DNA from: Exaiptasia diaphana
Taxonomy: Eukaryota > Cnidaria > Anthozoa > Actiniaria > Aiptasiidae
NCBI RefSeq assembly: GCF_001417965.1
Contig: NW_018387969.1
Span: 711,475-731,535, forward strand
DNA: 20,061 bases
Reading direction: 5' to 3'
Each line of letters opens with the position of its first letter. The first letter of the stretch is position 1. Positions 1 to 10,300 of this stretch are shown here, piece after piece. Both the position numbers and the translations under genes were made by a program. Under the pieces are notes generated by a model. It did no database searches and was not told the origin of the DNA. It saw only the letters and a program-made list of their open reading frames with translations.

Positions 1-254
1 AGTCGTCATGAAATGGGACAGAGCGCTATTACTGCGCTCTAGCAAAAACACTCTCTTATGGGCTGTTTTTATCCTCCCCTCTACCCCCAAAGTCAATGTT
101 GTTGACAATGTTGTTGGCGGGAATATTTCGGTATGGAAGGAGGGTTTGTTTGGGGCCCAACATAGCTTGTAGCTTTGATGATGTAACCTTTGGAACTCAA
201 CTACTTCTGTTTTCAGTTAGATTTATTTAAATGAGTGAATTTACGTNTCACTAG

Positions 255-426
255 GGACAAGTCGGGCGCATGCGTAGTGATCATGCTCAGTGCCAATGCC
301 AATGTGAACGTGATTGACGGTACGGACAAAACGAAGGTTACACCACTCCATCTTGCCATCCAGCAAAACAACGAAAAAGCAGTGACTGCACTCACACAGT
401 TTAGACACTGTGATGTCAATGTGCAG
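255..426 (+). CDS. Ankyrin exon 1, copy A
   Basis: Exon set by acceptor CTAG before 255 and donor CAG/GTAAAA at 426. It starts by completing a codon and ends in phase 0. It encodes about 57 residues with the ankyrin signature TPLHLAIQQNNEKAVTAL near residues 34-51, after a DKSGACVV segment. An in-frame stop upstream of the acceptor (TGA at 232-234) supports this start over the earlier CAG at 214-216. One N at 247 lies in the acceptor region. Confidence 0.78.
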
Positions 427-3400
427 GTAAAATACAGAAAAATTTTTCGGGCGATCCATACATTTCTTACTAATCGCATAGATTATCATTTACACTGCGA
501 AGATCACATTCATAACATATAAAATACAAAATATATAAATATAGCAAACAAAAAAGAGGGAATTCTTGTTTGGGGATGTCAAAGGCCCACATACATGCGA
601 TTGCTTCTTCTGTTTTTCAAATGATCTTTTGTTGTAAGGTACTTTCTCATTGGTTTAAAATGAGAATTTGAGATGGCGAATTTGAGTATGATGATATCGA
701 ATATCAAAAAAATGCCTTAGAAAAGTTTTCTTCGTTTAGTAGCTATATATGATAACTTTAACTTGTTTGGAAGTACATGTGGACTGATATTGGGCGAAAA
801 TTGAAATCGTCTCTATAACGTTCAGATATGAGAACAGTCGGTCATTTTGTTTGTTGCTATATATGGCAGTGGATTCGCTAAAGGAAGCACAAAACTTCAA
901 TGCACTACCCCATATGAAAGCCATACGATTATTTTATATTTCACAAAGGTTTTTGGACCTTAAAAACAGGCCAGTGTGTTTAAAGTATTATTATTTATTA
1001 TTAATAGGACAACGCTGGTGACACGCCATTGCATTGTACCATACTCCTTGGTCAATCAAAGAATGCTAAGGCCATTTTAGAGGCAAAACGCGACGAACTT
1101 GATCCTTCAATTTTTAATGACAAAGGCTTCAATGTTCTTCATCTTGCTTGCGTGAAGAACTGCACCGAGTGAGTATCAATTCAGTCACTCATTCACTCGC
1201 TCGCTCAGTCAATTTTCAACGACAGAGGCCTCAATGACCTCCATCTTGCATTACGCGAAAAACTGCACCGAGTAACAGTCACTTACTCAGTCGCTCAGTC
1301 AATTTTTCAGTAAAGGTGTTGTTTGTTACAGAAGCTTCTCTTGTATTTTTATCGTATTTATTGTTAATGAAATCTTGTACACGGGTTTGTTTTACAGGGT
1401 CGCAGAGATACTTATAGAAAAATACCCTGGTCTGGTGGATATGATAAAGGAGGATGGATTTTCCGCCTTACATCTAGCTGCGCTGAATAATCGCTGCCGG
1501 ATTGCAAGGAAGATAATTCTATCTGTAAGCTTGTGTCTGTGAGAGAACAAAGCAGTTGATCATCCTTGCTCTCCATACGTTTCTTTGCTTTCTTGGTGTT
1601 TTACAGTCAATGCCATTAAAATTATTCATTTGTAAATACGTAAAGAAAACAAAGTCATTTGCATATATCATATTTGTATTTTTTGCAAAATTATTCAACG
1701 CCAAGCCTAATACTTCATGAACATTTAACTTGCTAGGATGATGTGGATGTTTTAAATCAAAATCCTTCACAGGAATCGAAAAAAAAAAACATTTTACGCA
1801 AGTGGCTTTGCTGTTGTCTTTATGTCTTTACAAGTGAACAACGTCAATGGGATTGACTGTATATAACTTGGGAAAAAGGCGAAGAAGAAAAAATCTGCCC
1901 AGTACGGCGTTACTCGCCTCGGCCCAATGTTTTGTCGTAGTCACCCCAAACCCCATACGGTGAATGACATAGTTTTTTAAAGAGGGGGATTTACCTTATA
2001 GTGGTTTAGAACCATCAATATAATGGCAAGTCAATATTTTGGCAAGAATTATCAAATCTAACGCCTTGAATTTCGCATTGGAAAACCTCAATAGATTCTC
2101 CCTGGTATGGTCGCATTGTGGCAGCATTGTCGAGTGGTCTCATTTAACAACAGTTTTTTGTGTCATATGTTAGGGTCATTGTAACATTAATCTGAAGAAC
2201 AAGGAGGGTAGGACAGCACTGTCAATCGCTGTAGGAGAAAGTGATAAACCAATGATACAGTTATTAATTGAACATCAAGCCAACGCCAATATAGAAGACG
2301 ACGATGGTGATACACCGCTTCACATGGCTGTCATGAAACATTGCATGTCATTCTTAGGGGTAAACACAAGTTAAAGACCCAAATGCATCCGAGGGCCTTT
2401 GCGGTTGTTCATTTCATTTTGCAAGTGATTTTCTGTTGATAGCTGCTTTCTGATTGGGTCGGATTTTTTTTTTGTATTTGAGAAAATCGCGCAAAGATTC
2501 TTGGATTCTTAGGGGTAACACCAACTATCAATTATTTCAAACCATAATGTGCATTAACAAGTCCCTGAATGTTAGAGCAAACTCAGAAAAACCATGAAAT
2601 ACAACCAAACTAAATACAAACAAATAGCTTCTAAGTGGCCGTTATTTGTTTGTATTTAGTTTGGTCTTATCTCATGGTTTTCCTGCGTTTGCTCTATATG
2701 ATGAGGCGTTGTTAAAAGTCTTATGTGCCAATGCACATATGAAAATTCCTGAAGTTATATATCTTGATAAAAATATATATCTTGTAGCAATAGACATTAC
2801 GAGAGTCTCTAGCTCTAGCAATTTACAACTGATGATGTTTATTTTATTTTTTTTTGTCAGCTTGATTTGGCTCAGTTGTTGGGCAAAGGTTCTACTTCAT
2901 GCGAAACCAAAACTGTCAATTCAGCAATTGCCCTGTTTCTTGTTTACCAAGGAGGTGCAGACGTTAACCACAGGAATCACCAGGGCAAAACACCGATTGA
3001 TCTTTGTATAGACAAACACCTGCAAGCCTTAATCATAGGAAGTACAAGGTGAATAACCTAGTAAAACCAGGTTCTTTTAGCGTTTTGGTACGAATAGTAA
3101 AACTGAAGGCATTACTCTCAGAGAGAGTGTCGCGGTTTGACAGGAATTGTTTTGGGATCTTAAACAAAGTATTTGGTTTAGCTGTTTGTCCATCCATGGC
3201 TCTCATAAAAGAATCCAACTTAATACTTAGTCAAATAGCTGTATCTGTCATGACACTCTCTGAGAAATGGCAATCGTGCAAGAAATAGACTCAGGATCAC
3301 AACCAACATTTTAATAAATTTAGTTCCCCTACAATAATACTACATGCTAATCGTTTTGATATTTACTTCAAAAACTCATACATAATTAATGAGTTACTAG

Positions 3401-4003
3401 GCCAATAAAATGAGCCTATTTGGTCACATGCATGGACCTTTATATCTGATAAAACACTCCTTATTAGTATTCTTTATTTAAAGAATACTAATAAGGGTGA
3501 CCTTTATCAGACATAAAGGTCCATGACCCTAGCAAAGGTCTCAGGTTTGAAACCTGATCATTGACCAATGCAGGATGTCAACCGATTGCAGTGCGCAGCC
3601 AAGAGCGCTTCTATTTTACTTTATGCTGATTCAATGTGGGATGACGAGTGCTTTGTAAAATGCTTCGCGCATGATCAGTTTGCCCCATTTATCTCTGAAC
3701 ACATTTGTACGGCAATTTCTCCAAGAATTTTAACGGATTTGAGTTTCAAATTAGCGTTGGAGTTTTTGAAGCCGTTTAAAACACTCGAGATCGTGTTTTA
3801 TATCGGTATAAAGATTCTCGCCTTCGGCTCGAATCTTTATACCTGATAAAACACTCTCTCGTGTTTTAAACTATACTTACAAGATAACTGCATTTATGGA
3901 CTTCTGAATTTTGTTTCAAGGCATAACAATCCTTGTGAAGTATCTTCGCAAAGAGGGACGACACCGACAAAAACACCCGTCTCTCCATATCAGTTTTCAC
4001 GAC
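255..4003 (+). CDS. mib2: Mind-bomb-type E3 ligase, ankyrin half, copy A (3'-truncated at an N)
   Basis: Exons 255-426, 1008-1168, 1398-1524, 2174-2359, 2861-3048 and 3921-4003 match the first six exons of the copy beginning at 4222, with the same phases and splice sites. The last exon is cut by the single N at 4004, 83 bases in. Its continuation is probably the partial linker exon starting at 11544, with about 198 bases lost between. Coding changes against the other copy are modest (for example RIARK versus GIARQ in the third exon), and one codon is gained in the fifth. No internal stop or frameshift is seen, so the copy looks functional rather than decayed. Upstream exons would lie before base 1. 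Confidence 0.82.
1008..1168 (+). CDS. Ankyrin exon 2, copy A
   Basis: Bounded by TTAATAG/GAC and CCGA/GTGAGT. It encodes 53 complete codons starting DNAGDTPLHCTILLG, a classic ankyrin helix start, and a second repeat start NDKGFNVLHLACVKN. It ends in phase 2, and the next exon supplies the G that completes a Glu codon. Confidence 0.82.
1107..1284 (+). repeat. Degenerate tandem duplication of an exon end, copy A
   Basis: The last about 60 bases of ankyrin exon 2 and the donor region (1107-1190) are repeated in the intron at about 1209-1284. The repeat still reads NDRGLNDLHLA in one frame, but the donor GTGAGT has become GTAACA, a one-base length change is present, and there is no own acceptor. 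A CACTCATTCACTCGCTCGCT low-complexity stretch separates the halves. It is probably not spliced. Confidence 0.7.
1398..1524 (+). CDS. Ankyrin exon 3, copy A
   Basis: Acceptor TTTTACAG/GGTCGC and donor ATCT/GTAAGC. It encodes VAEILIEKYPGLVD, then DGFSALHLAALNNRC, which closely resembles the DGYTALHLAALNN segment of vertebrate MIB1. This is one of the strongest family anchors in the window. Confidence 0.85.
2174..2359 (+). CDS. Ankyrin exon 4, copy A
   Basis: A 186-base, 62-codon exon in phase 0 at both ends (acceptor GTTAG, donor GGG/GTAAAC). It encodes two ankyrin repeats: KNKEGRTALSIAVGES, then DDDGDTPLHMAVMKHC near residues 43-58. It matches the block before the last MIB ankyrin repeats (DKDGDTPLHEAL in vertebrate MIB1). 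Confidence 0.85.
2574..2695. repeat. Imperfect hairpin in intron 4, copy A
   Basis: Arms AGAGCAAACTCAGAAAAACC and ACCAAACTAAATACAAACAA face their reverse complements across a short loop (GCTTCTAAGTGGCCG). It is probably a small foldback MITE relic. Confidence 0.65.
2861..3048 (+). CDS. Ankyrin exon 5, copy A
   Basis: Acceptor after a T-rich tract (TTTTTTTGTCAG) and donor ACAAG/GTGAAT. It encodes LDLAQLLGKG, then the last ankyrin repeat with ALFLVYQGGADVNHRNHQGK and TPIDLCID, matching the GADLSIRNKKGQSPLDLC segment that ends the MIB1 ankyrin domain. It ends in phase 2, joining an Arg codon with the linker exon. Confidence 0.85.
3431..3525. repeat. Hairpin, left
   Basis: CATGGACCTTTAT and TTATTAGTATTCTTTA pair with AAAGAATACTAATAA and ATAAAGGTCCATG around an AT centre. 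Confidence 0.75.
3774..3871. repeat. Hairpin, right
   Basis: GTTTAAAACACTC and GGTATAAAGATTC on the left pair with GAATCTTTATACC and CGTGTTTTAAAC on the right, around a CCTTCGGC loop. The arms are nearly perfect over about 45 bases. Confidence 0.8.
3921..4003 (+). CDS. Linker exon, 5' part only, copy A
   Basis: It starts after TTTCAAG and encodes HNNPCEVSSQRGTTPTKTPV, as in the copy at 8094. It runs to the N at 4004 with no donor site. The last 20 or so bases differ from the other copy by a short indel before a shared CACGAC. Confidence 0.72.
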
Positions 4004-4004
4004 N
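4004..4004. other. Single N at the junction of the two ankyrin blocks
   Basis: Sequence left of the N aligns with the linker exon (to about 8170). Sequence right of it aligns with about position 39 of the window. This is a likely contig join. Confidence 0.8.
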
Positions 4005-4221
4005 TTTAGCAGAAACGCTCTCTTATGGGCTGTTTTTATCCTCCCCTCTACCCCCAAAGTCAATGTTGTTGACAATGTTGTTGGCGGGAATATTTCAGTA
4101 TGGAAGGAGGGTTTGTTTGGGGCCCAACATAGCTTGTAGCTTTGATGATGTAACCTTTGGAACTCAACTACTTCTGTTTTCAGTTAGATTTATTTAAATG
4201 AGTGAATTTACGTCTCACTAG

Positions 4222-4393
4222 GGACAAGTCGGGCGCATGCGTAGTGATCATGCTCAGTGCCAATGCCAATGTGAACGTGATTGACGGTACGGACAAGACG
4301 AAGGTTACACCGCTTCATCTTGCTATCCAGCAAAACAACGAAAAAGCAGTGACTGCACTCACACAGTTTAGACACTGTGATGTCAATGTGCAG
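4222..4393 (+). CDS. Ankyrin exon 1, copy B
   Basis: Same borders, length and phase as the exon at 255, offset by 3967 bases. The few base changes in the coding part (for example CCG CTT for CCA CTC) are silent, and the TPLHLAIQQNNEKAV repeat is unchanged. Confidence 0.78.
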
Positions 4394-7300
4394 GTAAAAT
4401 ACAGAAAATCTTTCGGGCGATCCATACATTTCTTACTAATCGCATAGATTATCATTTACACTGCGAAGATCACATTCATAACATATAAAATACAAAATAT
4501 ATAAATATAGCAAACAAAAAAGAGGGAATTCTTGTTTGGGGATGTCAAAGGCCCACATACATGCGATTGCTTCTTCTGTTTTTCAAATGATCTTTTGTTG
4601 TAAGGTACTTTCTCATTGGTTTAAAATGAGAATTTGAGATGGCGAATTTGAGTATGATGATATCGAATATCAAAAAAATGCCTTAGAAAAGTTTTCTTCG
4701 TTTAGTAGCTATATATGATAACTTTAACTTGTTTGGAAGTACATGTGGACTGATATTGGGCGAAAATTGAAATCGTCTCTATAACGTTCAGATATGAGAA
4801 CAGTCGGTCATTTTGTTTGTTGCTATATATGGCAGTGGATTCGCTAAAGGAAGCACAAAACTTCAATGCACTACCCCATATGAAAGCCATACGATTATTT
4901 TATATTTCACAAAGGTTTTTGGACCTTAAAAACAGGCCAGTGTGTTTAAAGTATTATTATTTATTATTAATAGGACAACGCTGGTGACACGCCATTGCAT
5001 TGTACCATACTCCTTGGTCAATCAAAGAATGCTAAGGCCATTTTAGAGGCAAAACGCGACGAACTTGATCCTTCAATTTTTAATGACAAAGGCTTCAATG
5101 TTCTTCATCTTGCTTGCGTGAAGAACTGCACCGAGTGAGTATCAATTCAGTCACTCATTCACTCGCTCGCTCAGTCAATTTTCAACGACAGAGGCCTCAA
5201 TGTCCTCCATCTTGCATTACGCGAAAAACTGCACCGAGTAACAGTCACTTACTCAGTCGCTCATGTCAATTTTTCAGTAAAGGTGTTGTTTGCTACAGAA
5301 GCTTCTCTTGTATTTTTATCGAATTTATTGTTAATGAAATCTTGTACACGGGTTTGTTTTTCAGGGTCGCAGAGATACTTATAGAAAAATACCCTGGTCT
5401 GGTGGATATGATAAAGGAGGATGGATTTTCCGCCTTACATCTAGCTGCGCTGAATAATCGCTGCGGGATTGCAAGGCAGATAATTCTATCTGTAAGCTTT
5501 TGTCTGTGAGAGAACAAAGCAGTTGATCATCCTTGCTCACTTTACGTTTCTTTGCTTTCTTAGTGTTTTACAGTCAATGGCCATTAAAATTGCTCATTTG
5601 TAAATACGTAAAGACAACAAAGTCATTTGCATGTATCATATTTGTATTTTTTACAAAATTACAGCCTTTTGCACAAATTATGAGACATTTATATATATAT
5701 ATAAATATACAGCCTTTTGCAAAAATTATGAGAATTGTCTAAATATCTAAATATCATAATATCCATATCCATATATTGTACGGAACACGCGGGTTTGCTA
5801 GAATAATTCATTGTTGACATCGAGAAAATGTTCAAAACTACGGATAAGTCTGTCGCCAAAAAAAAAACTAAACTACAAAGACAAGGGACTAAGGGCATCG
5901 CGCGGGATTACCCATCATGCACTCGATATTATGATATTTAGATATTTCAACAATTCTCATAATTTTTGCAAAAGGCTGTATATTTATATATATAAAAATG
6001 TCTCATAATTTGTGCAAAAGGCTGTATTCAACCTCAAGTTCCTAGTTCCAGACTTTATGACTATGTCAATAACATTTAACTTACAAGCATGAACTGGAGT
6101 TTTAAATCAAAATCCTTCGCAAGAATAAAAAAAAACACACACCATTTTATGCTAGTGGCTCTGTTGTTATTATTATGTCTTTACGAGTAATCAACGTTAA
6201 TGGGGTCGACTGTATAAAACTGAGGAAAAAGGAGAAGAAAAAAAAAAGATTGCTCAGTGCACAATTACTCGCCTCAGTCCAATGATTTGTCCAATAATTT
6301 GTCGTAGTCCCCGAAACCCCACAGGGCGAATTAAATACTTTTTTAACCCCGGGGGGTTAAGCTTATAGTGGATTAGAACTATCAATGTAATAGCAAGTCT
6401 TGCAATACTTTGACAAGAATTATCCAACCTATCCGCTCAGAATTTCGCATTGGAAAACCTCAGTAAATTCCCTCTGGTATGGTCGTGAACTTGATAGGCA
6501 GCATTGTCATTTAACAGCAGTTTTTTGTGTCATATGTTAGGGTCATTGTAACATTAATCTCAAGAACAAGGAGGGTAGGACAGCACTGTCGATCGCTGTA
6601 GGAGAAAGTGATAAACCAATGATAGAGTTATTGATTGAACATCAAGCCAACGTCAATATAGAAGACGACGATGGTGATACACCGCTTCACATGGCTATCA
6701 TGAAACATTGCATGTCATTCTTAGGGGTAAACACATGTTAAAGACCCAAATGCATCCGAGGACCTTTGCGGTCGTTCATTTCATTTTGCAAATGATTTCC
6801 TGTTGATAACTGCTTTCTGATTGGGTCGGATTTTTGTATTTGAGAAAATCGCGCAAAGATTCTTGGACTCTTAGGGGTAATGTTTTCAAACACCAACAAT
6901 CAATTATTTCAAACTATAATATGCATTAACAAGTCCCTGAATGTTAGAGCAAACTCAGGAAAACCATGAAATACAACCAAACTAAGTACAAACAAATAGC
7001 CTCTAAATGGCCGTTATTTGTTCTTAGTTTGGTCTTATGGTTTTTCTGCGTTTGCTCTATATGATGAGGCGTTGTTAAAAGTAAGTCTTACGTGCCAAGG
7101 CGTACGCCAGGAAGGGTGGCTAGGTTTGCAATTTGTAGCCTCAGGAAAATTCCTGAAATTACATATCTTGATGAAAATATATATGTCTTGTAGCAATAAA
7201 CATTACGAGAGTCTCTAGCTCTAGCAATGTATAACTGATGATGTTTATTTTAATTTTTGCCAGCTTGACTTGGCTCAGTTGTTGGGCAAAGGTTCTACTT

Positions 7301-10300
7301 CATGCGAAACCAATGTCAATTCAGCAATTGCTCTGTTTCTTGTTTACCAAGGAGGTGCAGACGTTAACCACAGGAATCACCAAGGCAAAACACCGATTGA
7401 TCTATGTATCGATAAAAAGCTGCAATCCTTTATCATAGCAAGTACAAGGTGAATAGCCTTATCAAAACCAGGTTCTTTCTAGCGTTTTGGTTCGAATAGG
7501 AAAACTAATCACCGAGTAAAAAGTAAAAAGCTTGTCATGGTGACAGGAATTTCTTTCGAGATCTTAAAGAATCATAACCACCTGCCGTATCTTGCGCGCT
7601 CGTATTATTGTTTACATACGTTTAATTGCATACGATAAAATATAAATTGATAGCACCTGTGAGGTACTTAGTTAAAGGCATTTCTGTCCAAACTGAAAGG
7701 ACGGAAGACTATTCTCGCTCACTTTAAGAAATCCTACGAACCCGCCATTTTCGTGTCCACCTAAAATGGCGCTTCGGTTCGCAAGGTACGTCGGGTGGTT
7801 ATGATTCTTAATCAAAGTATTTTGTTGAGCTGTTTGTGTTAGACTCTTTGGAAAAAAACAAAAGAGTTAGCCTATCTCATGTAAACAGGTGTTAGTCGAT
7901 GCATAGCAAAGCCGTATCTGTCATGACACTCTCTGGGAGAACCATCGTGTAGGAAATAGGCAGAGTATCACAACCAAACTTTTACCTTCTCACTTATATA
8001 ACTTAAATACTTCCACCATGATACTACATGCTGATTATTTTAAGATTTACTTAAAATACAACTGAACGGATGCCTTTTGAATATTGTTTCAAGGCATAAC
8101 AATCCTTGTGAAGTATCTTCGCAAAGAAGGACGATACCGACAAAAGCACCCGTCTCTCCATCTCCACGACCTACATGCTTACCATCCACTCGAACAGCCG
8201 TAAAATCACCCCAACCGCCGATGCCCACCCCTGCTGGAATAGATACACACCTACAAGGTTTACACATAACCCCTAAATCTCAAGAAGTAACGTCTTCAGC
8301 AATTCCCGGCCCAACCAGTCCCGAGTCTGTTGTAACTCCATGCCTTGCCGATGAAGGGAGCCAACAGTTGCTAAACATCGAGAGCGCTGGTGCTGCAAGG
8401 AAGCAATCTAATAACCAGTTTTCGTCTGAGATAAAAGCACCGGCTGAACAGCCTGCTGTAAGAGCACACAACCCTAATCAGCAGCTAAAGCAGGTTTATT
8501 CAATCATGATTTTGAATTTTAATCCGTGTATTCACGATTTGTTATGCTTTCTTATTTGCACAGTGATTGTCACGCTTCGTTTTTTTTATTCATTTTATCA
8601 AGTTATTTGTTCATTCACTACTATTTCAAGAGTTTGTTCGTTGCGGCGTTTGTTCGTTCTGTTCTTTAATTATGTTCCTCTTTCTTTATCAGTTCTTTAA
8701 AAGGGAGGGGGTAGGGGAAGCCTACAGTGGGCCTAATGATTTTAAGGAATGGTAAAATTGTAACAAATGGATTAAGGAAGACTATGGGCACTGTGGAATC
8801 TAGTTGCGGCATATAATTATAGTCCATTTTGAACTGAATTAGCCTTGCATATTTTATATACATATATCTTTCTAAATGAAATATCTAGTATCTTGTTTTT
8901 AGGGTGATCTCTGCATGTACTGCAAGGAAGAAGCAGCTGCAGTTGTCTTCGAGCCTTGCAAACACAAAGTTGTTTGTCAGAGTAAGTAACTGCTATGTTA
9001 TTCTCGTACCTAGATCTTTCTCGGTTTCCCAACAAAAAATCGAAACTCTGATTGGAAACGAACGATTCTTGATTTGTTTGGCTCAAAATTCGCTTTCATC
9101 ATATCATACCACCCGAGGTATACCATTTAAGGTTACCGTGGCCCTTCGCGGCGTCTGTTCGTTGAAAAATCATTGACGCGTTGGATCTCGCGCTTTTATT
9201 AAGTATTTTATGTCATATGAAAGCTGAATTATCAGAGAATATATCTATGTAATTTTTATAACAATAGGCATTATTCAGAACGCGTTTCGACGCTCTGAAC
9301 TAAACATAGGTACACTTGTTTGCAAGAGTTCAGTGTCAAGACGTTTGGCCGTATAGTCGAAAGTACTGTACAGTATAAGTCAACAAATACCATCTGTCAA
9401 ACCGTGTGAGCGATTTTTAATATTTTTCTTAGTTTAGAAATAAATCACAGTTGAATCGAAGAATGCATTTGTTTTGTCGTAATTTGATATACACCTTTAT
9501 AAAACAAAAACCAAGACGTAACTTGAGAAACGCTCTCACGGTTTTCCTATTCATGAGTTGCGTGTGCTTCGGAGAAATTTTCATAACATTTTATCGTAAT
9601 CGCGAGGAACTGGACTCTTTTTAGTACTTCGCTACCACGCGAAAAACACGAAACGAGAAACTAAGCAATGAAGTTGTGTAAACATCAAACCATCATCTTG
9701 CATCGCAGTCAAGAAAGGTCAACCAACTGGCCAATCAGAAACACGGCTCACCTGGTGTGCCTGGAAATGTTCTTGATTTCGCGGGATATCTGATTTCGCG
9801 GGAAGCTTAGAATAGTTACATGTGATAAAATATGCACCAAAAGAAGAAAGTTCAAAAACCTAAATTAACTTGAGAGAGAAAGCAGAAGACAACAAAACGG
9901 AACAAGCCGACAACACAAGCATTGGACGCTCAACGGGAGACGTCACTCAATCTAGGGATTACGACACCTCAGCAGTATTATTCATTTTTCGATAAAATGG
10001 GTTTCCCTAAATATCCGCTCGCGAACGAAACAACTTTTCGAGAATATTTTTTTGGAATCAGAAAGATTCCCTTTCATGTAAAGCAATCTGTTAATTAAAA
10101 AAAAACCGTCAAAATTGACGCCGGGAAGGGCCACGGTAACCTTAAATGAAGAAATTGTCCGATAACAAAATGAAAAAGGAACTTGGTACAGACTTCAATA
10201 TCCAATTAACCAAACATAAAACTGATCTTTGTATTTCTCGAACTATTTGAAAAAAAATATTTCGGTTCATCTAGTGACCTTAAATTGCTCAAAGTTTGAA

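Larger units (their letters stand above)
3375..3890. mobile_element. Palindromic insertion in the last ankyrin intron, copy A only
   Basis: About 500 bases have no counterpart in copy B, where TTTACTTAAAAT runs almost directly into the linker acceptor. The block holds two hairpins (3431-3525 and 3774-3871) that share CTGATAAAACACTC, with about 250 bases between them. The exact edges are unclear and no target duplication was found. It is probably a non-autonomous DNA element or a cluster of them. Confidence 0.55.

Noticed and set aside
736-924. A 62-codon minus-strand frame kept identical in both copies (also 4702-4890)
   Set aside because: The whole intron is identical between copies, so the identity says nothing about coding; no motif.
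3568-3846. A 92-codon open frame between two hairpins
   Set aside because: No recognised motif, it runs into the hairpin, and the block is missing from copy B; probably chance within a repeat.
8077-8700. A separate 207-codon gene starting at the ATG at 8077
   Set aside because: The ATG lies upstream of a good acceptor that keeps phase with the preceding ankyrin exon, and the frame past 8493 is intron-like.
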